Positions 7,632 to 16,111 of a stretch of DNA of 24,170 bases are shown here, piece by piece. The notes under the pieces are model-generated. The model was given only the letters and a program-made list of their open reading frames with translations. It ran no database searches and was not told the origin of the DNA. A program made the translations under genes and the position numbers. The stretch's first letter is position 1, and every line of letters begins with the position of its first letter. The stretch comes from Bacteroides sp. 43_108 (GTDB lineage Bacteria; Bacteroidota; Bacteroidia; Bacteroidales; Bacteroidaceae), in assembly GCA_001915545.1 (NCBI GenBank), contig MNQS01000179.1, positions 2,621-26,790 of the forward strand, given 5' to 3'.

Positions 7632-7646
7632 TTTTCCAATGGAAAT
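7631..7646. promoter_or_regulatory. Putative MarR operator, copy 2
   Basis: This is the second exact copy of ATTTTCCAATGGAAAT, 70 bp from the first. It touches the -33 element of the proposed reductase promoter, so binding here would hinder sigma-factor contact. Recurrence of a full 16-mer within 340 bp argues strongly against chance. Confidence 0.6.
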
Positions 7647-7771
7647 TAATTATTTTTTATTCTTTTCCGTCTTCTGGAGGTATATAATACCGAAAAACCA
7701 TTAGAAATGCGACAGTTACGCGATAAAGAGAATACATAATTTTAGGTATTGATGCAGAAAACGGGTGAAAG

Positions 7772-7802
7772 TACGCTTTGCAGCGTAAAAAATAATGCAT
7801 TA
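7772..7802 (+). promoter_or_regulatory. Hairpin plus palindrome in TonB-receptor leader
   Basis: TACGCT (7772-7777) pairs with AGCGTA (7782-7787) across a TTGC loop, followed by an A-rich run and the perfect palindrome TAATGCATTA (7793-7802). They lie about 60-90 bp before the receptor start. They could be a regulator site or a leader RNA element; nothing here identifies which. Confidence 0.35.
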
Positions 7803-7860
7803 GAGGTACTCTCGAAAATGCGACGGAAAATACGTAATTCATATTTAAAGAGGTAAAAAA

Positions 7861-10263
7861 TTGGGAACAAGACTTGTAAAACTGAATCTGCTTACGGCAA
7901 TCGTGTTGATATGCTCACAGATGGCTTATGCAAGCAATGACGGACATTTATTCGGAAAAGTATTATCGACAGAAAAGACAGCCGTGGAATTTGCCACAGT
8001 GCAGTTGAAAGGCACCGGATACGGATGTGCGGCAGACATGGAGGGACACTACCGCTTCGATGCTCCTGCCGGAACATATACGCTGGTGGTATCTGCCATA
8101 GGCTTTGAGACAAAAGAGAAAACAATACAGATAAAGAAGGGAGAAAAGCAGAAGGAAGTAGTCATCCTTAAGCCGTCGGTTACAAATCTTGACGAACTGA
8201 CAGTAGCTTCAACAGGACTGACAAGAGTGAAACGCTCGGCATACAACGTTGTTGCAATAGATACGAAAGAGCTGCAGAACACGACCAAGAATCTGAGTGA
8301 TGCTCTGCAGAAGCTTCCAGGAATGCGGGTGAGAGAGTCTGGAGGTGTAGGCTCCGACATGCAGATAAGCCTCGACGGATTTACAGGCAAGCACGTAAAG
8401 ATATTCATAGACGGTATTCCACAGGAAGGTGCAGGAACATCGTTCGACCTGAACAACATGCCGGTGAACTTTGCAGAGAGAATTGAAGTGTACAAAGGCG
8501 TGGTACCTGTAGGATTCGGTACTGACGCACTTGGCGGAGTGATTAACATAGTCACAGGCAAACAGCAGAGAAAATGGTTTGCCGACGCTTCATACTCATA
8601 CGGTTCGTTCAACACACACAAGTCGTACGTGAACTTCGGACAGAGATTCGACAACGGACTGACATACGAAATCAATGCATATCAGAACTATTCGGACAAC
8701 GACTACTACATAGACGAGAACTCGGAAATATTCGACCACTCGAACAACACCATACTGCCGAACGAAGGAAAGATATATCACGTGAAAAGATTCAACGACA
8801 CCTTCCACAACGAGGCGGCAATAGCAAAGATAGGATTCACTGGGAAATCATGGGCTGACAGACTGCTTATCGGGTTCTCCTACTCACACTTCTACAAGGA
8901 AATACAGAACGGAGTGTATCAGGACATTGTGTTCGGAGAGAAGCACAGACACGGCCATTCGCTGGTACCGTCGCTCGAATACAGCAAGAAGGACCTTTTC
9001 ACAAAGGGGCTTGACGTGAGTCTGGCAGTGAACTACAACTACAACCTGACGACAAATGTGGACACATCCATGTACAAATACAACTGGATGGGCGACCGTA
9101 TACCAGAAAAAACAGCCGGAGAACAATCGCACCAATACAGCGAACAGAAGAATACGAACTGGAATGCAACCTTTACTGCATCATACAGAATCGGGCACAA
9201 GCACATGTTTACGTTCAACAATGTGTACAGCTCGTTTGAAAGAACAAGCAGAAGCCTCATCAAGGCAAACAACAAACTGGAAAACTACTATGTTCCGAGC
9301 ACAACGGACAAAAACATAAGCGGACTGTCATACAGATTCATGCCTTCGGAAAAATGGAACGTGACGGCATTCGGCAAATACTACCACTCGCACAGCAGAG
9401 GTCCGGTGCTCCTGAGCGACAACAACGTAGGCAGCGACACAATATGCGTACAGAACATCAATGCCGGAGGATACGGAGCAGCAGGAACTTACCACATCAT
9501 AAAGGGCCTGCAGGCAAAACTCTCGTACGAGAAAGCATTGAGACTTCCAAGCACCGACGAGCTGTTCGGCGACGGCGACCTCGAAGCAGGCTCATCGGCT
9601 CTACGTCCGGAGAAGAGCGACAACTTCAATCTGAACCTGAGCTATTCGCATCAGTTCGGCAAACACGGACTTTATGCCGAAGGAAGCCTGATATACCGCA
9701 ACACGAAAGACTACATCAAGCGCGGATTGTCGACTGTCGGCGGAAGCAGCTACGGTTACTACGAAAACCACGGAAGAGTGGTCACGCAGGGATTCAACGT
9801 GTCGCTCAGATACAGCTACAGCAAATGGCTGAACGCTGGAGGAACGTTCACGAACCTCAACGCGAGGGACAAGGAGCGCAAACGTGCCGAAGGAACAGGA
9901 CAGAACTCAACGACCTATGGGCAGAGAATTCCTAACCAGCCGTACACTTACGCCAACTTCGACATAAACTTCTACTGGCACGACCTCTTCTGCAAAGGCA
10001 ATATGCTCACCGTGACATGGGACAGCTACTACCAGCACGAGTTCCCTCTCTATTGGGAAGGCAACGGAAACGCCAACTACAAGCTGTACGTCCCGGAACA
10101 GTTTTCGCACAACCTTACAATAGGATACAGCATCAAGAACGGCAGGTACAACGTGTCGTTGGAGTGCAGGAACATCACTGACGAAAAACTTTACGACAAC
10201 TTCAGCCTGCAGAAGGCCGGAAGAGCGTTCTACGGAAAGTTCAGAGTCTATTTCGGAAGATAA
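7861..10263 (+). CDS. TonB-dependent outer-membrane receptor, XusA-like siderophore type
   Basis: An 800-residue protein: signal peptide to about residue 21 (LLTAIVLICSQMAYA), carboxypeptidase-regulatory-like beta domain (about 28-105), TonB-box-like LDELTVAS (about 110-117), plug (about 120-225, with ALQKLPGMRVRESGG and GTDALGGVINIVTG), then a 22-strand-type barrel to the C-terminus (FRVYFGR). It imports a ligand across the outer membrane using TonB energy. The start must be TTG at 7861: an in-frame TAA lies at 7855-7857, and the first ATG would remove most of the signal peptide. A DUF4374 lipoprotein gene follows after 30 bp. That pairing, without a SusD, points to siderophore or heme-like ligands rather than glycans; the ligand is inferred, not shown. 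Confidence 0.9.
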   Translation: MGTRLVKLNLLTAIVLICSQMAYASNDGHLFGKVLSTEKTAVEFATVQLKGTGYGCAADMEGHYRFDAPAGTYTLVVSAIGFETKEKTIQIKKGEKQKEVVILKPSVTNLDELTVASTGLTRVKRSAYNVVAIDTKELQNTTKNLSDALQKLPGMRVRESGGVGSDMQISLDGFTGKHVKIFIDGIPQEGAGTSFDLNNMPVNFAERIEVYKGVVPVGFGTDALGGVINIVTGKQQRKWFADASYSYGSFNTHKSYVNFGQRFDNGLTYEINAYQNYSDNDYYIDENSEIFDHSNNTILPNEGKIYHVKRFNDTFHNEAAIAKIGFTGKSWADRLLIGFSYSHFYKEIQNGVYQDIVFGEKHRHGHSLVPSLEYSKKDLFTKGLDVSLAVNYNYNLTTNVDTSMYKYNWMGDRIPEKTAGEQSHQYSEQKNTNWNATFTASYRIGHKHMFTFNNVYSSFERTSRSLIKANNKLENYYVPSTTDKNISGLSYRFMPSEKWNVTAFGKYYHSHSRGPVLLSDNNVGSDTICVQNINAGGYGAAGTYHIIKGLQAKLSYEKALRLPSTDELFGDGDLEAGSSALRPEKSDNFNLNLSYSHQFGKHGLYAEGSLIYRNTKDYIKRGLSTVGGSSYGYYENHGRVVTQGFNVSLRYSYSKWLNAGGTFTNLNARDKERKRAEGTGQNSTTYGQRIPNQPYTYANFDINFYWHDLFCKGNMLTVTWDSYYQHEFPLYWEGNGNANYKLYVPEQFSHNLTIGYSIKNGRYNVSLECRNITDEKLYDNFSLQKAGRAFYGKFRVYFGR

Positions 10264-10293
10264 AGAATAAAAACAATATAAAAACTAAAGGTT

Positions 10294-11715
10294 ATGAGAA
10301 AAAAAGACATCGCATTCGGCCTGCTGGCCATGACGGCAACGACCATCGGAATGACATCGTGCTCAGACGACGACAACGGACCTTCATTCAAGGACCACAA
10401 CGACTTCAACGGCAACTACGTGATACCTGCAAGTGCAGGAGGAACCACATACCTCATTGTGACAGACAAGCTCGATATAGACTCTACTGTCACAACAAAG
10501 TCGGGGGCTGAATTCAGAGAAGACATCACATACTGGGTTTTCTATAATGAGAACTATTTCTTCGGCCTTAAGTACAATGACGGAAGTGCCGGAACTGGAG
10601 GATGCTACTATCTCAACAGCCAGAACGCTCCTACTAAAAAATACTCTTACACATTCAACCGCATCACAACATACGGTGTATGGGGCGACAACGTAATCAC
10701 CGTTTCGACAGGAAGTACTGACATAGAGGACAAAGAAGGCAACAAGGCTCAGGGATTCCTGATAAATTATCTGAATTCCAAAACAGGCACCAACTCTTCA
10801 AACCAGGAAAACATTCTTGCAGAGAATTATCTCGGCAACGGAGAGAAAGTAACAATGGCAGGCATTGTGGAAGCCAACGGCAAACTATACACGTCCATCA
10901 TACCGATGGGAATGAGCAACTACGGCGTAAACACATGGCCTGAATGCGTAAAAAATCAGGACTATGTGGCCAAGGCTGACGGTGGAAGCGGTTCCGGAAA
11001 GTACACTGCCGGATCAATACCTGCAACACAGTTTCCAGACTCGGCATTCGTAGCCATATACAGCGGAAGCAATTTCGAAGATGAAAAGCCGGTAATTGCC
11101 AAGACAGGAAAGATTGGCTTTGCATGCGGAAGAATGCGCTCGCAGTACTATCAGACTATCTGGAGCGACGACGACGGCAATCTGTATGTATTTTCTGGAG
11201 GTTACGGAAGGACACAGACTTCTACATCCGAACTGAAGAAAGCACAGGGAACCCTGCCGTCGGGCGTAGTGAGAATTCCGAAAGGAGCAACAACTTTCGA
11301 CGACTACTACTGCAACCTCGAAGATGCAGCCACGCTTGAAGGTGCAAGCGGGCATCCGCTCTTCAGATGCTGGCACGTTGGAGGCGACTACTTCCTTCTC
11401 AACAACTACGGATGCAGCATAGAAGATGTGGCATCACTCGGAACAAAAGCACCGAAGAACGAGCTGGTAATCTTCAAGGCATCAGAAAAGAAGCTCATAA
11501 AGATAAACGGTCTGCCTGACAAGTCCATTATATCATCCATCGGCAACTCGCCTTATCTCGAAGGACATCACTTCTACATTCCTATCCTGACAACAGAAAG
11601 CAACGCTAAACCTACATTCTACAAGATTGATCCGGAAACAGGAAATGCAACCAAGGCATTGTCTATCGAAGCAGACGATGTGGCTACTGTGGGCAAGGTT
11701 GCACTGGTGCAATAA
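10294..11715 (+). CDS. DUF4374 surface lipoprotein, XusB-like
   Basis: A 473-residue lipoprotein. The signal sequence ends at the lipobox cysteine in MTSC, followed by SDDD, an acidic pattern that in Bacteroidota marks export to the outer surface. The remainder ([20 protein letters not shown], later [20 protein letters not shown] and [14 protein letters not shown]) resembles DUF4374 proteins, likely a beta-propeller. To my knowledge the best-studied relative is XusB of Bacteroides thetaiotaomicron, which binds the xenosiderophore enterobactin and works with receptor XusA. It sits 30 bp after the receptor, so one transcript is likely. The usual third partner, a PepSY membrane reductase (XusC), is absent downstream. 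Ligand identity here is inference. Confidence 0.85.
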   Translation: MRKKDIAFGLLAMTATTIGMTSCSDDDNGPSFKDHNDFNGNYVIPASAGGTTYLIVTDKLDIDSTVTTKSGAEFREDITYWVFYNENYFFGLKYNDGSAGTGGCYYLNSQNAPTKKYSYTFNRITTYGVWGDNVITVSTGSTDIEDKEGNKAQGFLINYLNSKTGTNSSNQENILAENYLGNGEKVTMAGIVEANGKLYTSIIPMGMSNYGVNTWPECVKNQDYVAKADGGSGSGKYTAGSIPATQFPDSAFVAIYSGSNFEDEKPVIAKTGKIGFACGRMRSQYYQTIWSDDDGNLYVFSGGYGRTQTSTSELKKAQGTLPSGVVRIPKGATTFDDYYCNLEDAATLEGASGHPLFRCWHVGGDYFLLNNYGCSIEDVASLGTKAPKNELVIFKASEKKLIKINGLPDKSIISSIGNSPYLEGHHFYIPILTTESNAKPTFYKIDPETGNATKALSIEADDVATVGKVALVQ

Positions 11716-11760
11716 TACAGCATACGCACACACCGACATTTGAAAAGCAGCATACGTACA

Positions 11761-11809
11761 GCATCCGCACATATCCGCCAGACGAGATATGATGCGGATG
11801 CATTCTTTT
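11761..11809 (+). terminator. Intrinsic terminator after the receptor/lipoprotein operon
   Basis: GCATCCGCA (11761-11769) pairs with TGCGGATGC (11793-11801). The stem continues with CATAT/ATATG after one bulged A, making about 14 bp, and TTCTTTT follows at 11803-11809. It lies 46 bp after the lipoprotein stop and separates that operon from dusB. Confidence 0.85.
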
Positions 11810-11849
11810 AACCCGCTCCTTCAAAGCCTGCAACTAGAAAATGCCACCG

Positions 11850-11880
11850 TTGGCAGGAACGGCAATTTATTGTATCTTTG
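11850..11880 (+). promoter_or_regulatory. Bacteroidota-type promoter of dusB
   Basis: TTG (11850-11852) and TATCTTTG (11873-11880) are separated by 20 bp, a good match to the Bacteroidota -33/TAnnTTTG pattern. The likely transcription start is near 11887, giving a leader of about 80 nt before the dusB ATG. Confidence 0.65.
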
Positions 11881-11965
11881 CATAAATCCTTATGTATCGG
11901 CACATTGTTGAGAACAAGAAAGCGATACACTGGAAAAAAATCACTACATAACATAGAAACTGCAC

Positions 11966-12955
11966 ATGAAGATAAGAGATTTGGACTTGGGCGAACGCCC
12001 CGTAGTGCTGGCCCCGATGGAAGACGTCACCGACCAGGCATTCCGCATGCTGTGCAAAGAGTTCGGTGCTTCGATGACATATTCTGAATTTGTAAGCGCC
12101 GATGCGCTGATACGCTCCGTCAACCGCTCGCTGCAGAAGATATCCATCTGCGAGGAGGAAAGACCTGTAGCCATACAGATATACGGAAGAGATGTGGCCT
12201 CGATGGTCGAAGCGGCACGGATTGTCGAATCTGAGGCAAAGCCCGATGTGCTCGACATAAACTTCGGATGTCCGGTGAAGAAGGTGGCAGGAAAGGGCGC
12301 CGGAGCCGGCATGCTCCAGAACATTCCGCTTATGCTGGAGATTACACGTGCAGTAGTCGATGCCGTCAAACTGCCGGTGACGGTCAAGACCAGACTCGGA
12401 TGGAACGAGGAGAACAAAATCATAACCACCCTTGCAGAACAGCTTCAGGACTGCGGCATCGAGGCTCTGACAATACACGGACGCACTCGAAGCCAGATGT
12501 ATACCGGTGATGCCGACTGGACACTCATAGGCGAGGTGAAGAACAATCCGCGGATAAAGATTCCAATCATAGGCAACGGAGACGTGACAACGCCTCAGCG
12601 CGCAAAGGAATGCTTCGACCGCTACGGAGTAGATGCTGTGATGGTGGGAAGAGCAACATTCGGACGTCCATGGATATTCAAGGAGATACGCCACTACCTC
12701 GACACAGGCGAGGAAGACTGCGGTCTGACAACGAAATGGAAGCTCGATGTGCTGAGAAGGGAAATACTCAAGAGCGTGGAGCTTGCACCTAAGGGCGAAC
12801 TTGGAGGTATCATCCACGTGAGAAGGCATCTGGCATCGTCACCGCTGTTCAAGGGTATTCCCGATTTCAGACAGACCAGGATAAAGATGCTCAGAGCCGA
12901 CACGGTAGAAGAACTGTTCAGCGTGCTCGATGAAGTAGAGGCATTGATTTGCTGA
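11966..12955 (+). CDS. dusB: tRNA-dihydrouridine synthase, DusB-like
   Basis: The 329-residue FMN enzyme reduces specific uridines in the tRNA D-loop with NAD(P)H. The N-terminus VVLAPMEDVTDQAFRMLCKE is the Dus signature; catalytic Cys102 sits in DINFGCPVKKV. VKTRLGW, IHGRTRSQMYTG and IIGNGDVTTPQRA (FMN-phosphate region) follow, and a helical C-terminal domain completes the usual length. ATG at 11966 begins directly before the barrel. The gene stands alone with its own promoter. Its last 38 bp overlap the end of the opposing PAP2 gene. DusB is the usual single Dus type in Bacteroidota; the exact uridine modified cannot be read from the sequence. Confidence 0.92.
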   Translation: MKIRDLDLGERPVVLAPMEDVTDQAFRMLCKEFGASMTYSEFVSADALIRSVNRSLQKISICEEERPVAIQIYGRDVASMVEAARIVESEAKPDVLDINFGCPVKKVAGKGAGAGMLQNIPLMLEITRAVVDAVKLPVTVKTRLGWNEENKIITTLAEQLQDCGIEALTIHGRTRSQMYTGDADWTLIGEVKNNPRIKIPIIGNGDVTTPQRAKECFDRYGVDAVMVGRATFGRPWIFKEIRHYLDTGEEDCGLTTKWKLDVLRREILKSVELAPKGELGGIIHVRRHLASSPLFKGIPDFRQTRIKMLRADTVEELFSVLDEVEALIC

Positions 12956-13892
12956 AACGGCTGTAGCACCAGTCTGCAAGGTAATAGAATATGAAAGCTG
13001 TTATAAGGCCTGCTATCGAATCAACAAGATAGTGGGCCTTTATGTATACCGTTGCACAGCAGAGCAGAATGAAGAACGGCATGAGACACCAGAAAAGCCA
13101 GCGGTTGCGCGTTTTCCAGACAAGAATCATAGTGACAGTACTCATGCCTACATGACTGCTCGGGAAAGCCGCCGTAGGGCGCTCGCCCACTTCCTGCGCA
13201 CCGGCAACGAGATCGCTGAAGATTCCGTGCGAAGGCAGACGCAAGGACTCGAGATGAGTCTGGAAGTAGTGGCCCAGCTCAGGAAAATGGCCAGCAAGCG
13301 CATTGTCGATGCCGATTGCCTTGAAGTAGTACTGCGGACCGGCAACTGGCAAAAAATCAAATATCAGATAATAGACAAAAAATACGCTGAGAAAGACAAA
13401 TGAGGCACGTTCGAACTGATCGTACCTGAAAAGCAGATAGAAGAAGACCATCAGCGCCATCATATAGTAATAGGCATAATAGCCCATACAGAAAATTTCG
13501 CTCCAGAAGACCCCTGAGAAGATTCTTGAAAATTCCAGCGAGGGCTGGCATCCGAACAGCACCTCGTCGGCCATGGCGAAAATATGGTCCTTATTGGCAT
13601 AAACAGTACTGAAATCATACGTTTCCGGATACCATATTATAAGTCCGAGAATAATCGGGACAACCCTGAGCACAACCGACAGACGGCAAGGATAAATGCG
13701 GTAGACAACATTTGTAGCGGCCATTATGCAAAGCATCATCACGCGATTGCCCAACATCGTATCAGGCGACGGCAGACTGCCGTAATGCAGGGCAATCATT
13801 ACCGTTGTAATGAGCATATACGCCAATGTGAGCAGTTCGACACTAAGCAGACCGCCTTCTTTCTTTCTCTCTATCAAAAAACTCAAATCCAT
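12918..13892 (-). CDS. PAP2-superfamily membrane enzyme (phosphatase or Aur1-like phosphotransferase)
   Basis: A 324-residue polytopic membrane protein with about seven or more hydrophobic segments. The PAP2 catalytic motifs are present: RPTAAFPSSHVG with His247, and AHYLVDSIAG with His287 and Asp291. PAP2 enzymes remove phosphate from lipids or transfer phospho-head groups. The long N-terminal half before the motifs resembles the Aur1/inositol-phosphorylceramide-synthase-like branch more than small phosphatases, but this is a judgement by eye. Its ATG lies inside the end of the epimerase gene (10-bp overlap), suggesting translational coupling. If the epimerase acts in sphingolipid synthesis, this enzyme could add a head group to ceramide; lipid A or undecaprenyl-pyrophosphate phosphatase are the alternatives. 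Confidence 0.8.
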   Translation of the reverse strand: MDLSFLIERKKEGGLLSVELLTLAYMLITTVMIALHYGSLPSPDTMLGNRVMMLCIMAATNVVYRIYPCRLSVVLRVVPIILGLIIWYPETYDFSTVYANKDHIFAMADEVLFGCQPSLEFSRIFSGVFWSEIFCMGYYAYYYMMALMVFFYLLFRYDQFERASFVFLSVFFVYYLIFDFLPVAGPQYYFKAIGIDNALAGHFPELGHYFQTHLESLRLPSHGIFSDLVAGAQEVGERPTAAFPSSHVGMSTVTMILVWKTRNRWLFWCLMPFFILLCCATVYIKAHYLVDSIAGLITAFIFYYLADWCYSRFSKSMPLLHRAR

Positions 13893-14992
13893 CTTTCTTT
13901 CTTATACCAGTTAATAGTTTCTTCAACTCCGCGCTCGAGATTCCACTGCGGAGTATAGCCGAGCTCATCGACCATCGGCGAGATATCGCACTGCCAGTTG
14001 CGCTGCTTGATGATATTGTACTTGTCGCCGTTCAGCGTACCGGCCTTGCCTGTTATGCCCGACACGGCTTCAGATACGGCCGAGACGGCGCGCAGAAGCC
14101 AGAGAGGAGCTTTCACGTGGAGAACGCCCGATATGCGCAGGTTCTTCTGTATTAGGTCGCTGAAAGCGCGGCTGTTGTAGACATATCCGTCGCTGACAAT
14201 ATAAGTCCGTCCGCACACGCCTTTTTCTACGGCACACCAGATTGCACCGACGAGGTCACGCACATAGACAAACGTTATTTCCTGAGGCTTGAAGCCTACG
14301 GAGAAATCTACGTGGCTCTTCACCGATTTTGCCACAAGGAAATAATCCTTCTCGCGCGGACCGTAGACGCCCGTAGGACGGAATATAACGAACGGGAACC
14401 CTTCAAGCGAACGAAGATAATCTTCGGCACGCAGCTTGCTGAGCCCGTAGGCCGTATTTGGCACCGGGGTGTCGGATGCCGTAATAGGTTCGTAGACAGA
14501 CCTGCCGACAGTGTACGTATCTTTGAAATGCGGTGAACACATGGCGTCGTCGAAGAACGTGCGTACTGCGTGAGGTGCGCATTCACTCTCACGTACGGGA
14601 CCCAGTACAGAAAGACTGCTCACGAATATGAACTGCTTTGGAACCATGTCGAGCTCTACAAGAGCATCGGCAAGATTGCGCGTGCATACATAATTGTTCA
14701 ATTCGAAATCTTCGCGTTTCAGACATTTTGTTGCACCCGCGGCATGTATGACAACGTCCCATGCTCCGTACTTATTCTTGAAATCGGAGAGCTGCCGCTC
14801 GAGCACCGTTCTGTCCGTCATGTCCAGCTCGACGAACTGCAGCCACTCGTTCTGAAGGTAACGTCTGCTGCTGCGCCTGCGCATTCCGGCCCATACGGTG
14901 CATCCGTGTTTCAGCCCCTCCTCGCACAAGAAGCTTCCTATAAAACCGCTCGCTCCTGTGACAAGCACCTTTATTCCTTTTGTCGTTTCCAA
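13883..14992 (-). CDS. NAD-dependent epimerase/dehydratase-family oxidoreductase (extended SDR)
   Basis: A 369-residue extended short-chain dehydrogenase. The Rossmann motif VTGASGFIG is at 11-19, FVSSLSVLGP with catalytic serine near 125-126, and the active-site Tyr182-x3-Lys186 in AYGLSKLRAE; RPTGVYGPREKDY follows. Family members act on nucleotide sugars, steroids or lipids. To my knowledge, a protein of this family in B. thetaiotaomicron (BT_0972) is a 3-ketosphinganine reductase, and the partner PAP2 gene would suit a lipid role, but homology to that protein could not be tested here. The start appears to be TTG at 14992: the Rossmann strand begins only seven codons later, and the next in-frame ATG would remove it. 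It lies 33 bp after the CDF gene. Confidence 0.85.
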   Translation of the reverse strand: METTKGIKVLVTGASGFIGSFLCEEGLKHGCTVWAGMRRRSSRRYLQNEWLQFVELDMTDRTVLERQLSDFKNKYGAWDVVIHAAGATKCLKREDFELNNYVCTRNLADALVELDMVPKQFIFVSSLSVLGPVRESECAPHAVRTFFDDAMCSPHFKDTYTVGRSVYEPITASDTPVPNTAYGLSKLRAEDYLRSLEGFPFVIFRPTGVYGPREKDYFLVAKSVKSHVDFSVGFKPQEITFVYVRDLVGAIWCAVEKGVCGRTYIVSDGYVYNSRAFSDLIQKNLRISGVLHVKAPLWLLRAVSAVSEAVSGITGKAGTLNGDKYNIIKQRNWQCDISPMVDELGYTPQWNLERGVEETINWYKKERWI

Positions 14993-15025
14993 ATGAATAT
15001 ACAGATTAAATGAGTTAATGAATAG

Positions 15026-15940
15026 TCAAGCCTTGTCGGAAGCCTTGAGCGGCTCTACATGTATGCCGAAATGCGAGTCGCGCCCGAAGCGTTCCTTCAG
15101 CCTGTTCTCTATGTTCGAGACTTTCTGATGTGCCAGATAAAGAGGCATGTTTCCGTCCACCCTCACGTGCATCTCCACTGCTATATTGTTGCCTATCCGG
15201 CGTGTCATTATGTGGTGCGGATGGCTCACGCCGTCTTCTTCCTCTACGATGCGCACAATCTCGTCGTCGACATCCTTGGGAAGCGCCTCGTCGGTAAGCT
15301 CGTTTATGCACGGGCGGAGAAGCTTGACAGCAACCTTCACGATGAAGAAGCTGACAACAATGGCTGCTATAGGGTCAAGAACAGTCCACTTGCCCCCCAG
15401 CAGAATGGCACCGCCTATACCGAGAGCCGTACCTATGGAAGAGAGAGCATCGCTGCGGTGATGCCAGGCATTGGCTATTACGGCCTGCGAATCGACGGCC
15501 TTGCCTACCTTATAGGTATACTGATATATCATTTCCTTGAAGGCAATGGAAAGCAATGCGGCCAGAAGAGCCAAACCGCCGGGCTTGGCAATGTTTTCAC
15601 CGGAAACAATGTCAATAATCGTGCCTGCACCGTTGACAAAGATAAGTATGCCTGCGGCAATGAGGCAGACTCCCACAACTGCGGTAGCCAAAGTTTCGTA
15701 TTTCCCGTGTCCGTAATTGTGGTCTTCATCTTTAGGCTTGTTCGATATGCGGACAAAAACAATGACTATCACATCAGTTACGAAATCTGAAAATGAATGC
15801 ACTGCATCCGCAATCATAGCACCGCTGTTGCCTATAAAACCGGCAATGAACTTGAAAATGATGAGAAAAAGGTTGACCACAGCACCGATGACAGTCACAC
15901 GGTAAATCTTCTTCTCCCTCGAATTATAAGCACAAATCAT
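15026..15940 (-). CDS. Cation diffusion facilitator (CDF) metal exporter
   Basis: The 304-residue protein has the CDF layout: six membrane segments in about the first 210 residues and a cytoplasmic metal-binding C-terminal domain (about 215-300, rich in histidine: GVSHPHHIMTRR, MHVRVDG, GIHVEP). Metal-site residues are Asp45, His48-x3-Asp52 in the second membrane helix and His160-x3-Asp164 (AWHHRSDALSS) in the fifth. It exports Zn(II), Fe(II), Mn(II) or related ions by proton antiport; the HxxxD pair in both helices leans towards zinc, without proof. It is the first gene of a likely minus-strand transcript with the epimerase and PAP2 genes, whose link to metal export is not obvious. Confidence 0.9.
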   Translation of the reverse strand: MICAYNSREKKIYRVTVIGAVVNLFLIIFKFIAGFIGNSGAMIADAVHSFSDFVTDVIVIVFVRISNKPKDEDHNYGHGKYETLATAVVGVCLIAAGILIFVNGAGTIIDIVSGENIAKPGGLALLAALLSIAFKEMIYQYTYKVGKAVDSQAVIANAWHHRSDALSSIGTALGIGGAILLGGKWTVLDPIAAIVVSFFIVKVAVKLLRPCINELTDEALPKDVDDEIVRIVEEEDGVSHPHHIMTRRIGNNIAVEMHVRVDGNMPLYLAHQKVSNIENRLKERFGRDSHFGIHVEPLKASDKA

Positions 15941-16014
15941 ATCCGCTCTACTTTTACAATACTATATATATATAAATGAATCAAACAACGTACGGCATAT
16001 ACCAGACAGACCGG

Positions 16015-16022
16015 CAAATATA
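16015..16022 (-). promoter_or_regulatory. Putative -7 element for the CDF-epimerase-PAP2 transcript
   Basis: On the minus strand this reads TATATTTG, an exact TAnnTTTG match, 74 bp before the CDF ATG. A TTG lies 15 bp further upstream, closer than the usual 20 bp, so the -33 part is uncertain. Confidence 0.45.
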
Positions 16023-16111
16023 GCATTTTTTACAATGCAATGATAACTTATAAGTAAGGAAACGCGGCCCTTTGGTTCTTTATGTCGAATCGGCATGGGG
16101 TAAACAACGTG

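Larger units (their letters stand above)
7520..7860. other. Divergent control region between redox operon and TonB receptor
   Basis: This 341-bp AT-rich gap holds the regulatory elements for both directions: a promoter and two identical inverted repeats for the minus-strand redox operon (7561-7646), then a short hairpin and a 10-bp palindrome nearer the TonB receptor (7772-7802). No coding frame is convincing. No cobalamin-riboswitch B12 box was recognised, and no clear Fur box. Confidence 0.6.

Noticed and set aside
7520..7860. Cobalamin riboswitch before the TonB receptor
   Set aside because: No B12-box sequence or matching helices were found; the only structure is a short hairpin.
11867..12829. 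320-codon minus-strand frame opposite dusB
   Set aside because: It mirrors the well-conserved dusB frame and shows no protein-like motif.
15059..15790. 243-codon plus-strand frame opposite the CDF exporter
   Set aside because: It is antisense to a gene with clear membrane segments and metal-binding motifs.
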